Positions 47,239 through 60,735 of a stretch of 64,000 nt of DNA are shown here, in pieces. Where the stretch lies: assembly GCA_004154925.1 (NCBI GenBank), contig QJNS01000001.1, forward strand, positions 372,001-436,000. The letters are read 5' to 3'. Made by a program: the position numbers and the translations under genes. Under the pieces are notes generated by a model. That model saw nothing but the letters and a program-made list of their open reading frames with translations. It did not search any database and was not told where the DNA came from. This stretch comes from Monosporascus cannonballus (taxonomy: Eukaryota > Ascomycota > Sordariomycetes > Xylariales). Positions within the stretch are counted from its first letter, which is position 1. Each line of letters starts with the position of its first letter.

Positions 47239-50200
47239 AATAAAACTATTTTTGCATAATTGTTTTTTTAACGTTGAAATTATTATATATAATAAAAACT
47301 TAAAATCGGTTAATTTTTCTAAATTCTTTCAAATAATGTAATAACTTGTTATTATTAAACTTGTTTGCTTTAATATTACAAAATTAAATATTACTGAAAA
47401 AAGAGCTTTTTTCTTATTTTAGGTTACTTTAATATATAATAATTGCTAAAAACCAAAATATCGAATGCAACATAATGTAAATATCAAAATTAACTAGTAT
47501 ATAAACGTTAAAGAAATTCTTTTATTTATATTCAATGACCGCCTTATATATATCCGTATATGGTTTATATATATTTTTGTTATTAATAAATTAAAGCCGT
47601 TATTATATAATAATATTAAAGATCCAAAATATTTATTTAAAAAAATTCTTAATAAGCCAATATTAAAATACGAAATAATTAATCACAGAATCTGATTAAA
47701 GTTAAATATTTCAAGTAATATTAAGTTTTAATTATAATAAGTAAAAATTATTTTAAATTTATAACTTTAAAAAATGAAAAGAAAATAAATTAAATAAAGA
47801 TATATTAATAGAAAGTTATTAATAATTAAATCTATTTCATTTACGTTTTACGGCGTATCATATTCTAAACCAATTTCTTTATAAAACGTATTCTGTTTTT
47901 TTAAGAAAAATAAAATATATATAATAATACCCATACCGTTAATATTTAAATTTCGGTTACTTAGTTACCGGTTAATAAATCTATATAAAATCGTTTTAAC
48001 ATTTCCAATTATAATTTATTTTATTAAATATGCCGATAACTCTATTTGATAAGTTTTCGTTATTTTTATTATTAACCATTTTTTAAAACTATAATTATGA
48101 ATAAAATTAAATTATTTAATTCTTATATTAATATTTTCGGTATGCATAGTATTTCTAATTCAAAACAGGAAATTTGGCTTTTGGGTATATTTAGAATTAA
48201 AATCGATTTATATAATTTGACATAATAAAACGACATTTTCAATGAGATAAATTCGCTAAATTGAATATTTTATTAAGTAATTGTTAATTAAATAATAAAT
48301 ACTGAAATTCCGATTTTAGATTCTAGGTATTTCATGTTTAATTTAAGTTTATTGTAATTAATATTTCATTTTAATAAATTTTGTTATTATTTTTTAATAA
48401 ATACATTTCGTTTAATATTTCGTTTTATTTTGATTATCGAGAATAAAAGATTTTAAATAATGATTTTAATAAAGTTATTATTGTATAAACAACATATTTT
48501 ATAACGATTTATTATTAGCGATATTATCGTTATTAAAAGTAGATTTTTCAAAACTTTACGATATAATTTCAGTATTATAATAAATTCGATTAAATGTATA
48601 ATGAAAGATCTTTTTAAAATAAATCAAAAATTGAACAAAAATAAAAACAAATAATCGAAATTACTTAAATAACTAGTAATATAAAATTTCAAAATTATAT
48701 CTTAATTTTTTCGAACATTATTTTTTTTTTCTTTTTATTAAATTCTTATCATAAAATTATTTATTTTGATGATTTTAATTACGGCTTAATATTATCTAAA
48801 TAATATATTCGAAAAATTACGCATTTTAAGAAATACTTCAAATATTTAATGAATTTACGATGTTTAAACTAAAGTTAATCACAATTTTAATATATTTATT
48901 TTGAATTGTTTTTCGGCTCTTAAATTTACTTAAAATATAATTATTTAATATATAATATAAAATAAATTATTATTATTAATTAAGTTTATTTCTAAACCTA
49001 TAAGAGACGTTTTAAATAAATCGATAAAATTTTAATTAAAAATATTTACCTACAAACTTTGACGTTATAAACGAAAACTTAATAATAAATATGTAATTAA
49101 ATTACATTATAATAGTTTTTAAGAAATAAATTGTTAATAAATATAGTTTGCAAATTTCTAAAATAATGTGAAAATACTCATTTAATTTTCGAGAAAATAT
49201 TATTTAATATATGTGGATAAAAACGTTTGTTTAAAAGTATTATAAAAAATTATAAAAAATACTTAATATTTTATTTGAAAACAATGATGTTAATGTTATT
49301 TATAATAAACAAATATTATTTTAAATGGCGAATATTTATATTAATGGAGATGTTGATTTCTATTAAAATATAACTACTTAAAAGTTTTATTAAAAGAATT
49401 AAAAACATTATTAATATTATTAATTAAATAATATTTATTTTAAACTGTGTAAGAATAAAAGCGATTATTAATAAAGCTTTAAGGTTTATAAATTTTACAT
49501 AAATGTTTAGTTAATTGAGGTTTTACGCCTTATTAAAACCTTTTATTTATCTTTTTATTTTATAATATAATTTCGTTCACTTTTAATTTAGCTAAATTAT
49601 ATTATCTTATTTTATTATAATACGACTTTGTTAATTACAAATATTTAAGTTTTAAAATAAATTTAAAATAATTAGGTACGAGATTTTTTATTTTTAATTT
49701 TTTAAGATTTGTTTTATTTCACAGTCGAAAATTTAACGAATTATTATTTTAAAATCCTTATATTAAAAAATTTTATATACGAAAGGTTAATATTTTAGTA
49801 AAATAAAATACTATCTAAAAACTTTATTATTCTTCAAGGTAATAAATTAAATAATTGGAAAGGTTTAAATTTTGATATAATATTTAATAAATAAATACTA
49901 TAAAATGTAAATATCAAATAGAGAATTCATAATTATAAAAGACTATTATTTTGTAAGTTTTTAATTTTTTATTGAATATTAATAACTTGAGAAAATATTA
50001 ATTATTTTAAATATATTATAACAAATTAAATCAAGGGGAAAAGTATATTTACAATATTATATAAAAAATAATAAATATATATTAATATTAATAATAAAAT
50101 AACCAAAATACTTTATTATAATAATAATACCGTAAGTAATGTTTGTTATAAATGTATTGTTAATTACTTAAATAATTTAAGATTTTAAGTACTTTCAAAC

Positions 50201-51338
50201 CTTATTATATTTTAAGATCAAAAGTTTAGTATAATAATTTAATCAATAAGTTTTATTCCGATTTCTTTTTCACTATTCTATTAATATTTTTATAATTTAT
50301 TATTAATTTAAAAAAGATATATTTTACTTAATATTTATATAAAAATAATAATAAACTTGTATTTATACATTATATTAAAAATATTAAATATATTATTAGT
50401 ACAATTATAAACCCTTTACTATAATTTCGTTATTATATATTTTAATTTCTTTGGGTAAATAACGTGTTTATAAATCGAAATTATTCTTGTATTTACTGTA
50501 TGATTTAATTTTTAACGCATTTCTATATTCCGTAATATTTAATATTGAAAATAACGTAGTATCGTAAATAATTCATATTTTAAATTATACTAATATAAAA
50601 GTATTTTTCAAATATTATTAAAAATTATAAACATTTATTTATAAAAATCTTTAAATTTTAAATATAATTTCCGACGAGTATTTAGAATATTTTTTATTTA
50701 CGAAGACAATTTTTATTATATTATTTTATTCTTTATTAATTTCATGATATTTTTGTTTGAAATCATATTGGTATTTAATATTATAAAAAGAATTTATAAA
50801 AACTTATTACGGTTTTCGACTTAAAAAAATTCCAAATTTAAAAATAATTTGTTTATTTAATTATATTATAGCTTCCCGTTGCAAATAAATAAATGAAATA
50901 CTTATTTTAAAATAACTTGAAAATAATTCAATTAATTTTTAAAATATATAAAAACGGATGTTCGTTTTATTTGAATTTATACGGTGTTGTATTATTTAAA
51001 ATTACTGGTTTTAGAACTTTGCGTTATAAAATTAAAATAATATATTATGTGTTACTTTAATATAAAATTCAGTAATTTTATTTTTAAAGTTTCCGCTTAA
51101 TATTTAGGTGCCCTTTTATTATAAATATATTATAAAAAGTTATGGAATAAAACTTTAATTATATTAAAGTATTTAAATAAAAATTAATTAAGTTTTAAAA
51201 TTAGGATATTGATTAATAATATAATATCTTTTTAAAAAGTTATTAAATAAAAGTTTTAAAAAAGGTTTAATATTATTAATTAGATTTAATGTCAAAATTA
51301 TTTTCGTTATATTCGATAATGCAAATTTTAAATTTTAT
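47239..51338. other. AT-rich interior of hAT-like copy 2, middle segment
   Basis: 4.1 kb of RIP-type DNA, colinear in inverted order with the middle of copy 1 (for example about 47640-47760 with 7390-7510). No coding signal was recognised. Ends at the Gypsy-5 duplication GTAAA (51339-51343). Confidence 0.6.
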
Positions 51339-51343
51339 GTAAA

Positions 51344-51553
51344 TGTGAGAATACAGCCCTTATGAGGGAGGATAAGGCTGGTAGCCGACCAGCCACCGAT
51401 TAGCTACCGACCCACTTATTAATATAAATCCACCATCTGGCAGCTAATAGGAAACGCCAGATGGAAATAACCTAATATACTTATTTCTTGGAATCTGCTT
51501 TACAATTAATTGGAGATCACCTTATTTAACCTATAATTATCTATTATTTTACA
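51344..51553 (+). repeat. Gypsy-5 5' LTR
   Basis: 210 bp, starts TGTGAGAATACAGCCC and ends TTTTACA; direct repeat of 58438-58643. Confidence 0.9.
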
Positions 51554-52799
51554 ATTTTTTAATTTATTATAAAAAATAACGCGATAATTATTAAAAATAA
51601 AGTTCGTTAACTATAAAACAAATTTAGGTTATTAATTAAAAAAATTGCCGATCGGAACTTAATTAACAAACGATCGATTACGGTACGGGAATAGGCGAAA
51701 AAGCCTATAACAAAGCCCTAACAGGCAAAAGATTATTATCCCCAAGATTTTAAATCCCTTTATACATATAATAAGGACGTATCCCGACAACCGTTAGTTA
51801 AACGATCGGAAAACGGGCATAATATAATAAATGCATTGCGGAATTTAAAGTAAAAAAAGGTTAAGCCCTTTAATAATAATTAAATTTTAAAAATTATTCG
51901 TTAATAAAATAAAATATATTCGGAATTATTCCGATAATTAGACGAATAATATATAATAGCATAAATTAAAAAAATAAAGCTTTATAAATTAATTACGATA
52001 TCGTCGCAAAAGCCTAAAGGCGATAAGCGAATACCGCATTATAATTACTCGAAACTTTTTAAACGCGCTTCGATCAAAAAAAAAGAAAATTGGATAAAAG
52101 TTATTACGGAAGTTTACGCCGAAAAACCAGGACGAAATACCTTTACTTATATCTAATGAGCCAAAGGCTATATAGACGTTTTTATTACGAACGCGTAACG
52201 ATTATACTGCGTTATGCTTAATTACTTTAATTACGAAAAAAAATTTAAAAATGGAAAATTTATGGACTTTTATTAGGAAAGGTTACGTAAATCTTAACTT
52301 TTTCGATAAAGAATATAGGGAATAATTTATAGAATTATAATAGCGATCCGATTAATCGCCGTTAAACTTTTACGCTAAATAAAAACTTCTAGTTTATAAA
52401 ATAAAGCCTGCAAACGCTTTTAATTCGGAAAACGATTAGGATAATAAACGTTTTGCTTTTAATTACTTTTACAAATTAATACCAAGGTTACGAAATACCT
52501 TATTACGAAAAAACGTTAAGTTAAAACAAATTAATAATATAACAAATAAGGTAAAACGTTATTAAAACGTTTAGAAAAAAGCGAAAAAAAACTAATTATT
52601 TTCCGTTAAAGGTATTAATAAGGATAAACGATTCTATTTTAACGCTTTCGGGAAAAAAAATCCCCAAAGGAAATTAAAAACGCCGCGTAAAAATAATAAG
52701 GACCGTAGGCGTTCTTATAATCGGAAAATAGATAATCGCCGATTTAATTCCGATCGGAACAAATTTGTATAATTTAATACCCCTAATTTTTATAAGAGC

Positions 52800-55700
52800 T
52801 TATTTAAATATTATAATTGTAAAAAGCCAGGTTATAAAAGCGTAAATTATAAATCAAAAAAATACGAAAACCTTGTTATTCCGGTTATACGGAAACCGAT
52901 TTCTAAAGGCCGTATAAAACGTTATAATATATAACGATAAATTAAATTAATCCTTAAACGTAAACCTAAAAAAGGAGCCGAAATAAACGTATACGTTCAG
53001 TCCATTTTGGCTAATAATTATAAAACGGTTAGAATAAAGCCGTTTTTTAAAATAAAAGGGCATTTATTTAAAAAGAATATAGGGGACGTAACGGTATAAA
53101 TAAATATGGATACCGGAGCACAGGTAAACATTATAAATAAAAAATTGGCGAAAAAGCTAAACCTTTAATTAATTTCCGTAAATATTCCGGGCTTTATCGG
53201 CGTTAACGGTACGTATATCAAATATTATAAGGTTTACGAAATTTTTATTAATATAATAAATAATAATAAAAATTAACAAAAATTTAAGTAAATTTACTTT
53301 ATAATACGCCGCGACCGGAAAATACCTTATTTTTTATTATTTAAATCCGGAATAAATAAATTAAGGATTTTATTAAATATAATTATATATTAATAATTAT
53401 ACGGATTATTATAAAAGCTTAATAAATAAACAATCGTAAACTTAATATTTTTCAGTAAATAAATTTATACCGTTAATTTAATAAGCTTAGCCAAAAAAAA
53501 TTAAATATTTCGGAATTCGGGAAATAACAAAAACAAAAAATAATTAACCTTTTTGCATATTTAAAGAATTTCCGGCGAATGTATTCCGAAAAAGAAGTAA
53601 GAAAAATATTTTAATTATTAGGGGCAAAATATGCAATAAACTTAATCCTAGGGAAAACGCCTTTATTCGGCCTAATTTATCTTATTTCGGAAGCCTAAAA
53701 AAGCATTTAAAAAATATATCCGAAAAACCCTAAAAATAAACCGGATACGTTATTCGAAAATAAATATAAAAGCATTAATATTATTTGTGCCCAAAAAGGA
53801 TAATAATTTCTAATTATACATTAATTATAAGGGGCTAAATCGGGTAACGATAAAAAACCGATACCTTTTATTTTTAATCTCAGAAATAATAAATTACCTA
53901 AAGTTAACAAAAATATTTTCAAAAATTAATTTTAAGGATATTTATTATCGTATTAAAATTAAAAAAGGTGATTAATAAAAAATTAGTTTTTAAATGCGGT
54001 ACGGGTAATTTAAATATACGGTTATATTATTTAGCTTTACTAACGCGTTAATTACGTTCCAGACCTATATGTATAAAATATTAATTAGATTAATTAACTA
54101 TATATATATAATATATTAAAATAATATAATTATTTATTTAGATAATAAAAAAATATACAAAATATTTTTAATTAGTCCATAAACGGTTGTTATAATATTA
54201 ATTATTTGCCAAAATTAAATTATAATATTTAAATATTTTTGGGATTAACGAATTTTTATCGGAAATTTATCGCCTATTATTTGCGTATTACCGAACTTAT
54301 TATTAAGTTTTTAAAAAGGGTATAAAGCAAAAAAAATAACAGAATTCCGGTAATCGGAAAAAATTAAAAAGGCGTTCCAAAACTTAAAAAATGTTTTTTA
54401 GTCGGCGACTATCCTCCGACATTAAAATAACGCCAAAAATATTAAGGTTAAAATAAACGCCTTGGTAAAAACCATATTAAGGATATTTTTATAAAAATAT
54501 AAAGAATATTAACGCCTAATCGTATATTAATTGCAAAAATTAAATTTAATCGAAAAATAATAGGTTATAAGATAATAAAAATTATTGGCCATTATAAAAA
54601 ACTTAAAATATTAACGGTAATACCTTAAGGGTACGGAAAATTTTTTTTAATATTTATTAATTACATAATGTTAAAAAAATATAATAAAAACGCCGGCGCG
54701 TAACTTTAAAAAAAATTAACTTAATAAATTTACTGTTTTACATAATTAAATTTTAAAATTTAATATTAACCGGACGTTATTAATCTGGCGGATAAGCTAT
54801 TTAAACGTCCGGATTATATATTAAAGGAAATTGCGTATAAAAACGTAATCCTTACGTTATGTAAAAAATTCAGACTTATAAATAATATGTCGGAAAACGT
54901 ATAAAAAACGGTTGCAAATACATAACGCGATTTAAAATATTATAAAAAAGCAAAAGGCCTGATAAAAATAACGTAAAATTCGCTTATTATAAAATTTTTA
55001 AATAGATTTTAGGTAGCGGAAATTCAAATAATTATTATCCGCGTAAAAAAACGAAAAACCGTTATTATATAATTATAAAAGGTTTTTGAAGGAAAAAAAG
55101 CAAAAAACTATATATTTACCGAATTTATTGTTTATAAATAATAATATAAACATAAATTATAATAATAATACGATTAACGGTTAAATAATAATAATTACAA
55201 ATTACGACCATATTATAATGGGACTTTAAGGAATTTAGGAAAAACGAAATTAATATTAAAGTTATTATTTATAACTAATATATTTTATATTTTTTAGCAA
55301 AAAAATTATCTAAAAACGAAATTATATTTTAACCGAAAATTTCCCGATAGTTTTACGATTAGGTTCAAAAGTTGCAAATTAAGGATTTAAATATTATAAA
55401 ATTAATACGGATAATTAAACGTTAAGCCGGAATAAAAAAATATTTCTTAAATTTAAATAAAGTTTTATATTAGTGGGATAAATTTATAATTCCGTCGTAA
55501 AATACTTTACGGAAAAAACTAATTAATTAATACCATAATAATCCAAAGGTAAAATATATAAAATATGTCCGTACGTTAAAACTAATAATTAAAAAGTTTT
55601 ATTAGGAAAATATGGCAAATAATATCCGAAAATATACCAAATAATATCCGAACTGCTAGGGCATAATAAAGTTACGTTATAAATTATATAGATAATTATA

Positions 55701-56200
55701 GTTTTTGCCGTTACTTAAATAATTTTTTTAAAAAATCTCGTTAAATTTTATTATGGGATTTTCCAAAAGCCTAGATTTAAACGGGTTAAAATACGACGTA
55801 ATCCTGGTGATCGTGGACCGCTTTACGAAATTAAAATTATTTATCCTTACGATTAAAACCTTAATTATAATTAAGTTGGCTTAATTACTTTATAACGAAA
55901 TTAAATATAGATTCGGTACGTTAGCCGGAATTATTAACGATAAAAATAAATTATTAATGAATTAATTTTAGGCGGAATTTTGCAAAAAATGAAAAATAAA
56001 ACGGCAAATATCGACTATTTATTATTTGCAAACCAATAAGTAAATAAAAGATATTTATTAAATCCTAAAATATTATTTCCGTAATTACGTTAATAAATAT
56101 TAAAATAATTAAATAAAATTATTACGAAATACGGAATTCGTATATTATAATACGCAAAATATATTTACCGGCCGTTTTCCGTTCGAAACCTTATATAAAT
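52800..56200 (+). pseudogene. Gypsy-5 gag end and pol remnant
   Basis: In order: a degraded CCHC knuckle (YYNCKKPGYKSVNY, 52809-52850, where Tyr replaces Cys or His), an aspartic protease site MDTGAQVNII near 53106, reverse transcriptase from about 53780 (FVPKKD, YKGLNRVTIKNRY, FSKINFKD, FTNALITFQ, catalytic box reduced to YLDN), and integrase near 55760 (SLDLNGLKYDVILVIVDRFTKL, shortened here, then NEIKYRFGT and WAEFC-like words). The stops are mostly TAA/TAG. Boundaries are approximate. Confidence 0.75.
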
Positions 56201-57660
56201 ATTATTTAAGAATAATAAAATATTTCCTATAAAAATTTAAAAAATAAGTATAAGGAATTAAAGAACGTTCCGAAAAAATAACAGTTATTCGTCGAATAAT
56301 ATACAAATATTAAAAAAAATAACGGTAACCCAGAAAAAATATTATAATTAATGCTATACGCCCATAAAATTTTAATTAAAGCAATAAATAAATTTATCGA
56401 TTAAAAATTTTAAGTTTAAAAAAAATTTATATTTATTTATATCCGAGTTGTAATTAAAAAGCGAATAAGTTCCTAAGTATATAAAATAATCCTTTTTATT
56501 AAATATTAACAGATATATAATATATTTCCAATATTTTTAGTAAAATTGTAATATAACCAGAAACCGGGCGATATCCAAATAACGTTACCGGACTTAATAA
56601 AAAAACAAGAAAAATAAGTAGTAAAAAATATCGTCCGTTACCGAGATAATTAAGGGTAGCGCAAATATTTAATTAAATAAAAAAACTGGCCCGCCAAATA
56701 TAATACGTAAAAGCCCCGAAAGTACCTTAAATACGCGTTTAAAATATTATAACGTTACGAAAAAAAAAGTTAAATACGTATATAGGAAATAAAACGACCC
56801 AAAAACCACAAAATAATAATAACCTAATTAGAAATTAATTGCCTAATAATTATAAAAATTATAAAAAATAATTTTAAATAAAATTAAACTATAAATATTA
56901 AAATATTACTTAATTACATAATTATTTTTAAGCTTTTAACAAATAATTATTTTATTATATATTAATTAAAAACCTATAAATAACGTAAAAAAATTAAATT
57001 TTTATTTCGAAAATAAAGTTTCGCGCTTAATTATTAAGTTTTACGTTAATTAGCTTTTAATAGGCGTATTAAAAAAGTTAATATAAAAATATTAGAAAAT
57101 AATCAGAAAATATATAACGGTAAAAAACGGATATATTTATTAAATTTACTAGGCGTAAAACTCGGAAAAAATTTAAAAATATTTTATTTTTTACGAAAAA
57201 CAGGACCCAAATAACTGGAATATAATTTATTATTAGTCGGAAATAGGGCGCCATCCTTAAAGCGTTTAACGTACTTAGGTTTAATAATAACTTTGCCAGG
57301 CAAACCCGTTTTTTAATTATGGTTTTTAATAAATATCAAAATTTCGTTAAAACGTTAAAAGATAAGCAGAAAATATTTATAGGCGAAAAACATAACGGTA
57401 TAACGGTTTTCGAAAATTGCCTTACTTATAAAGATATCCTAAAATTACGCCTAATTAGAAATTAATCGCGGAATAATAAAAAAAGGACCGTAATATTTAT
57501 AAAAAGGATTTAAATTTGTAAACTTATAAAACAATATTAAAACTGGATTTCCGTAATTATAACGGACGATCGGAAATTAATTTTAATTATATTAAAAAAA
57601 CGGTATTTTTTTAATAATAACCGCGTTAAAAGCGAATTTAATTTCGCGAAAAACGTCGAA

Positions 57661-58085
57661 TTAACAACCGACCGTAACTATATCAGAACGTTTATATTAG
57701 GTACTTGCAGTACGAACCTTTTTAAGCTTATCGATTAATTCTTAATTATCGGTATTAAATTAAAAAACCATTTAGGTGGTACTCTTAAAAACGATCGGAA
57801 TTTAAACGAAAATCAAATAACGATATTAATAATATTAGGAATAATTATTTACCGTACAAAAAGTTTTATAATAATAATTAATTATAACGTAATTTAAGGC
57901 GTCCGGAACCTAAACGTAAACCGCATAATAATCGAAATAACGTTATATTACGTAAATATAATATGGCTTATTACCGCCCGTAATGTAATTAGTATTTATT
58001 TTATTATCGGCATTAAGGGGATAATAATAGAAAAAATCCTAATCCTCCTTAATATTAAAATATCACTTTTCCTGGAATTCCTTAC
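57661..58085 (+). other. Post-pol stretch of Gypsy-5 with few stops
   Basis: About 140 codons with only two stops, both TAA, which is low for this composition. It reads DRNYIRTFILGTC, LGGTLKNDRNLN and RTKSFIIII. The minus strand is also fairly open near its right end. No family recognised; possibly an extra retrotransposon ORF. Confidence 0.3.
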
Positions 58086-58437
58086 TAAAAAAAAATATGG
58101 CGAACGGAAATAATACGTAAAATAAACGGAAAAAGCGAAATAAAAATAAAGAAAAACGGGAAACCGAACGGAACGCGTACGTAATAAGAATGGAAATATG
58201 GGCGCGAAAAGAAAAAAAAATATAAATAAAATAAGGTTAAAAACGGATTATAATAAAGAACTAGGTGGAACATAATTAATTACGTAACATAATATATATT
58301 AATTATTATATCAATTATTTATAATATAATATAACGGTAAATTATCGGCAAATATACGTAATTACATTTACGAAACGCGTTATATTAAATTAGTAATAAT
58401 GCTATTAGGAATTAATAGTTTAAAAAAGGGGAGTAAT

Positions 58438-58643
58438 CATAAAAATATAACCCTTATAAGGATAAAGCTGGTAACCAACCAGCCACCGATCAGCCACCGA
58501 TCCATTTATTAATATAAATTTACCATCTGACAATTAATGGGAAACGCCAGATAGAAATAACCTAATATATTTACTTTTTGGAATCTGCTTTACGACTGGT
58601 CGGAAATCACCTCACCCAGCCCACAGCTATTCATTATCTTACA
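58438..58643 (+). repeat. Gypsy-5 3' LTR
   Basis: 206 bp, direct repeat of 51344-51553. The left half is mutated, while the last 80 bases keep their GC (CACCTCACCCAGCCCACAG), better than the 5' copy. Confidence 0.9.
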
Positions 58644-58648
58644 GTAAA

Positions 58649-59029
58649 TAAAAGTTTTCCTTTAAAAAATTAAAAATAATTTATATTAAAAGCTGTTATA
58701 GTATTATTTTATTAATTATAACGCAAATAAGTGTTTTTTCTATTAAATTATATTTATAGAAAAATTATTAAAATAAATTTAATTTATTAAATATAACGAT
58801 TATTTTAAATTAGTTTAAATTATTTTTATATAAAAATGAAATTATAGAGAATTTATTTTCCTAAAAAATAATAGGCATTATTTTTATAATAGAATAATTA
58901 TTTTCAATTATTTTTTTATTTTCTTTTTAAAAAATTTTAAAATATCCGTATTTCCCTAATAATTAATCGTAAATATTTAATAAATTTTTAGTATTATTTA
59001 TTAGATATCCGTAAATAACATTAAGGATT
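58649..59029. other. AT-rich interior of hAT-like copy 2, last segment
   Basis: RIP-type DNA. From its right edge inward it is the inverted homologue of 3270-3500. No gene. Confidence 0.6.
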
Positions 59030-59154
59030 TATTAGGTACCTGCAGGTAATTTTGATTTATGCCAAGGACCCATGGGTCACCCATGGGTTCTTGGCATTAC
59101 CCGCGGGTACCCGTGCGCCGTATGAAATTTTCGGTGTGGTTCCTCCCTAGCTTG
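59030..59154 (-). repeat. Right terminal region of hAT-like copy 2
   Basis: On the minus strand it reads CTAGGGAGGAACCACACCG, then CACGGGTACCCGCGGG and AATGCCAAGAACCCATGGG words in the same order as 3147-3250. GC-balanced, unlike the interior. Confidence 0.75.
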
Positions 59155-59468
59155 GATTAGAGCAAGCCCTACGACATGTGTTTAAGCTTCGGCTCAGAGA
59201 ATCTCCCCAGCCATGAAACAGACTCAATTTTTAGCTGCGTTGCTACTGCTTGGCTGGTGGCATATTCTCGAGCTATCCCAATTCGAGATCCCCACAAAGG
59301 TATCGGATAGGGGGCCTCTATGGAGGGTCGAAGCGCTCTTATATTTCTTGCCCATGTAGCTTGGAGGAATCGCTACCCAGTTGCGAGTGTTTTTCTTTAT
59401 TTCAAACTTCGGCATTTTTGGTTTTCTTGTCTCTGAAGTCTTTGCATACCACGGAGTTTGACGTCATT
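59155..59468. other. Upstream region of the methyltransferase-like gene
   Basis: Balanced-composition DNA. A 48-codon frame from ATG 59213 begins with a hydrophobic stretch but has no other support. It probably holds the promoter of the gene at 59469. Confidence 0.45.
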
Positions 59469-60549
59469 ATGTCTAGATTAATTTTCATAACTTCAGCTGT
59501 TGCCGCCATATTGTTAACTGTTACCCTCCTTTCTCACGCACACATAGCATCCACTCCGCCCCAAGACTCCCCTGGAAGGCACTGTCGCACTGTCCATACG
59601 TGCACAGTGCCGAGCCACACTTACACAAGATGGTCGCTGAATCCGGACTTGATTAAGAGTTTCCAGATGGATGCATATACCCATACAACATCTAGGACTT
59701 TCCTCGACCCAGTTTCTTCTATCCCCACGATCTTGAGAATTGGCAAACTTGGAGACGGCGGCAAGGTGGTCTGTAGCATATCTCGCTACGAACGGGAGTC
59801 TCCTGGTCCTTCATCCGACACAAACACGGCACCCCCGCTCGTTGTTTACTCGTTCGGCGTGAGCGACGACTCCTCATTTGAAGCTGCGCTCCTAAACAGG
59901 ACGAATGCCGAAGTCTGGGAATACGACTACGTTGTGGACTCATGGGCCGCTGACATCCCCAACCACCTGTCCTCAAGAGCGCACTTGTGAGATTTAAGAC
60001 CTGATAGTGTTCCGCCGTAGTGTAGGGCCTCACATTTTTCGGCACTTCAGGATCTGTCAGCACTTCAAGAGCGTCGGGATCGGAAAGTTAACGGATGAGT
60101 CCTGTACCCCGCCCTTCTTCACAATTCAAGACTTGCTGGCAGCCAACGGCCATTCCTACGCCGATCTCGTGAAGATGGATATAGAACGGCCGAGTTCGAA
60201 GCTATAACTTCTTTCCTCTCTGCAGTTTCCAGCCACCAGGGTGATCATGGCCGTCCCACACTGCCATTCGGTCAACTCCTCATTGAGATCCATTTCATGA
60301 AGGAAGGGCCAGACTTCAGCATCCCCAAAGACCTGGAAGCCTGGATGAAATGGTGGTCAGCGATGGAAGAAACGGGTGTCACACCTGTCAACAACGAAGA
60401 CAGTTGGATAGGCGATGCAGTATACGGCAAGCTCAGGTTCATGGAGGTCTGTCACGGTACGTTTCCAACGTCACGGGTGAGTTTGGAGCTGACTTGTTGA
60501 CATACAGTACTATGGTATCAGGCAAAAGTTTTCGCATACTGCCAGGTAG
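59469..60549 (+). pseudogene. METTL24-like (Methyltransf_22) methyltransferase domain protein, frameshifted
   Basis: Exon 1 (59469-59986) starts with a hydrophobic anchor or signal segment (FITSAVAAILLTVTLL), then GDGGKVVCSISRYE, VVYSFGVSDDSSFEAALL and VWEYDYVVDSW. Exon 2 from 60051 reads HFKSVGIGKLTDE, TIQDLLAANGH and LVKMDIE. At 60187-60191 one base is missing, shifting the frame; the continuation EFEAITSFLS, LPFGQLLIEIHF and LEAWMKWW lies in another frame up to about 60476. A possible last exon at 60508-60549 follows a GT-AG intron. This motif order is that of fungal relatives of METTL24, S-adenosylmethionine-dependent methyltransferases of unknown substrate entering the secretory pathway. 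The single-base lesion could be real or a sequence error, so the gene may be a recent pseudogene. Confidence 0.7.
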
Positions 60550-60735
60550 CAGTAGGCCGTGCTGGTAGCCACGCCATACAAACTAGGTATAGTTTTTCCA
60601 TGGGTCAACCGCAGGTTCTGACGAAGAATTGGGACGCGCTAATCCAAGGTAGGTTATTCCTAGGTGGGCTCATGAGCCACATACCTGACTATATGCGAAA
60701 ACTTGCCCCTAACACCATAGTACCAATGCATTACT

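Larger units (their letters stand above)
51344..58643 (+). mobile_element. Gypsy-5: complete Ty3/Gypsy element (7.3 kb), RIP-inactivated
   Basis: LTRs 51344-51553 and 58438-58643 are flanked by GTAAA (51339-51343 and 58644-58648). TAAAAAAGGGGAG (58421-58433) just before the 3' LTR is the polypurine tract. The plus strand encodes gag with a zinc knuckle, protease, reverse transcriptase and integrase in the Gypsy order, all broken by stops. The element inserted into hAT-like copy 2. Confidence 0.9.
34252..59154 (-). mobile_element. hAT-like TIR DNA transposon, copy 2 (about 8.0 kb, inverted to copy 1, split by Gypsy-4 and Gypsy-5)
   Basis: The left end matches the right end of copy 1 (TTAGGGAATGGGTACCC) and the right end is the inverted counterpart of copy 1's left end. 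The interior matches copy 1 in inverted order. Subtracting Gypsy-4 and Gypsy-5 with one copy of each duplication leaves about 8,000 bp, close to the 8,220 bp of copy 1. The exact tips are less certain: TAAGGTTAGGGA at 34252, and CAAGCTAGGGA read inward from 59154. With those tips the flanks are GATTGGGT and GATTAGAG, similar but not identical. The interior is AT-rich and stop-filled. Confidence 0.7.

Noticed and set aside
59213..59359. 48-codon ORF with a hydrophobic start
   Set aside because: Signal-peptide-like but short, without Cys or homologue; probably leader DNA of the gene at 59469.
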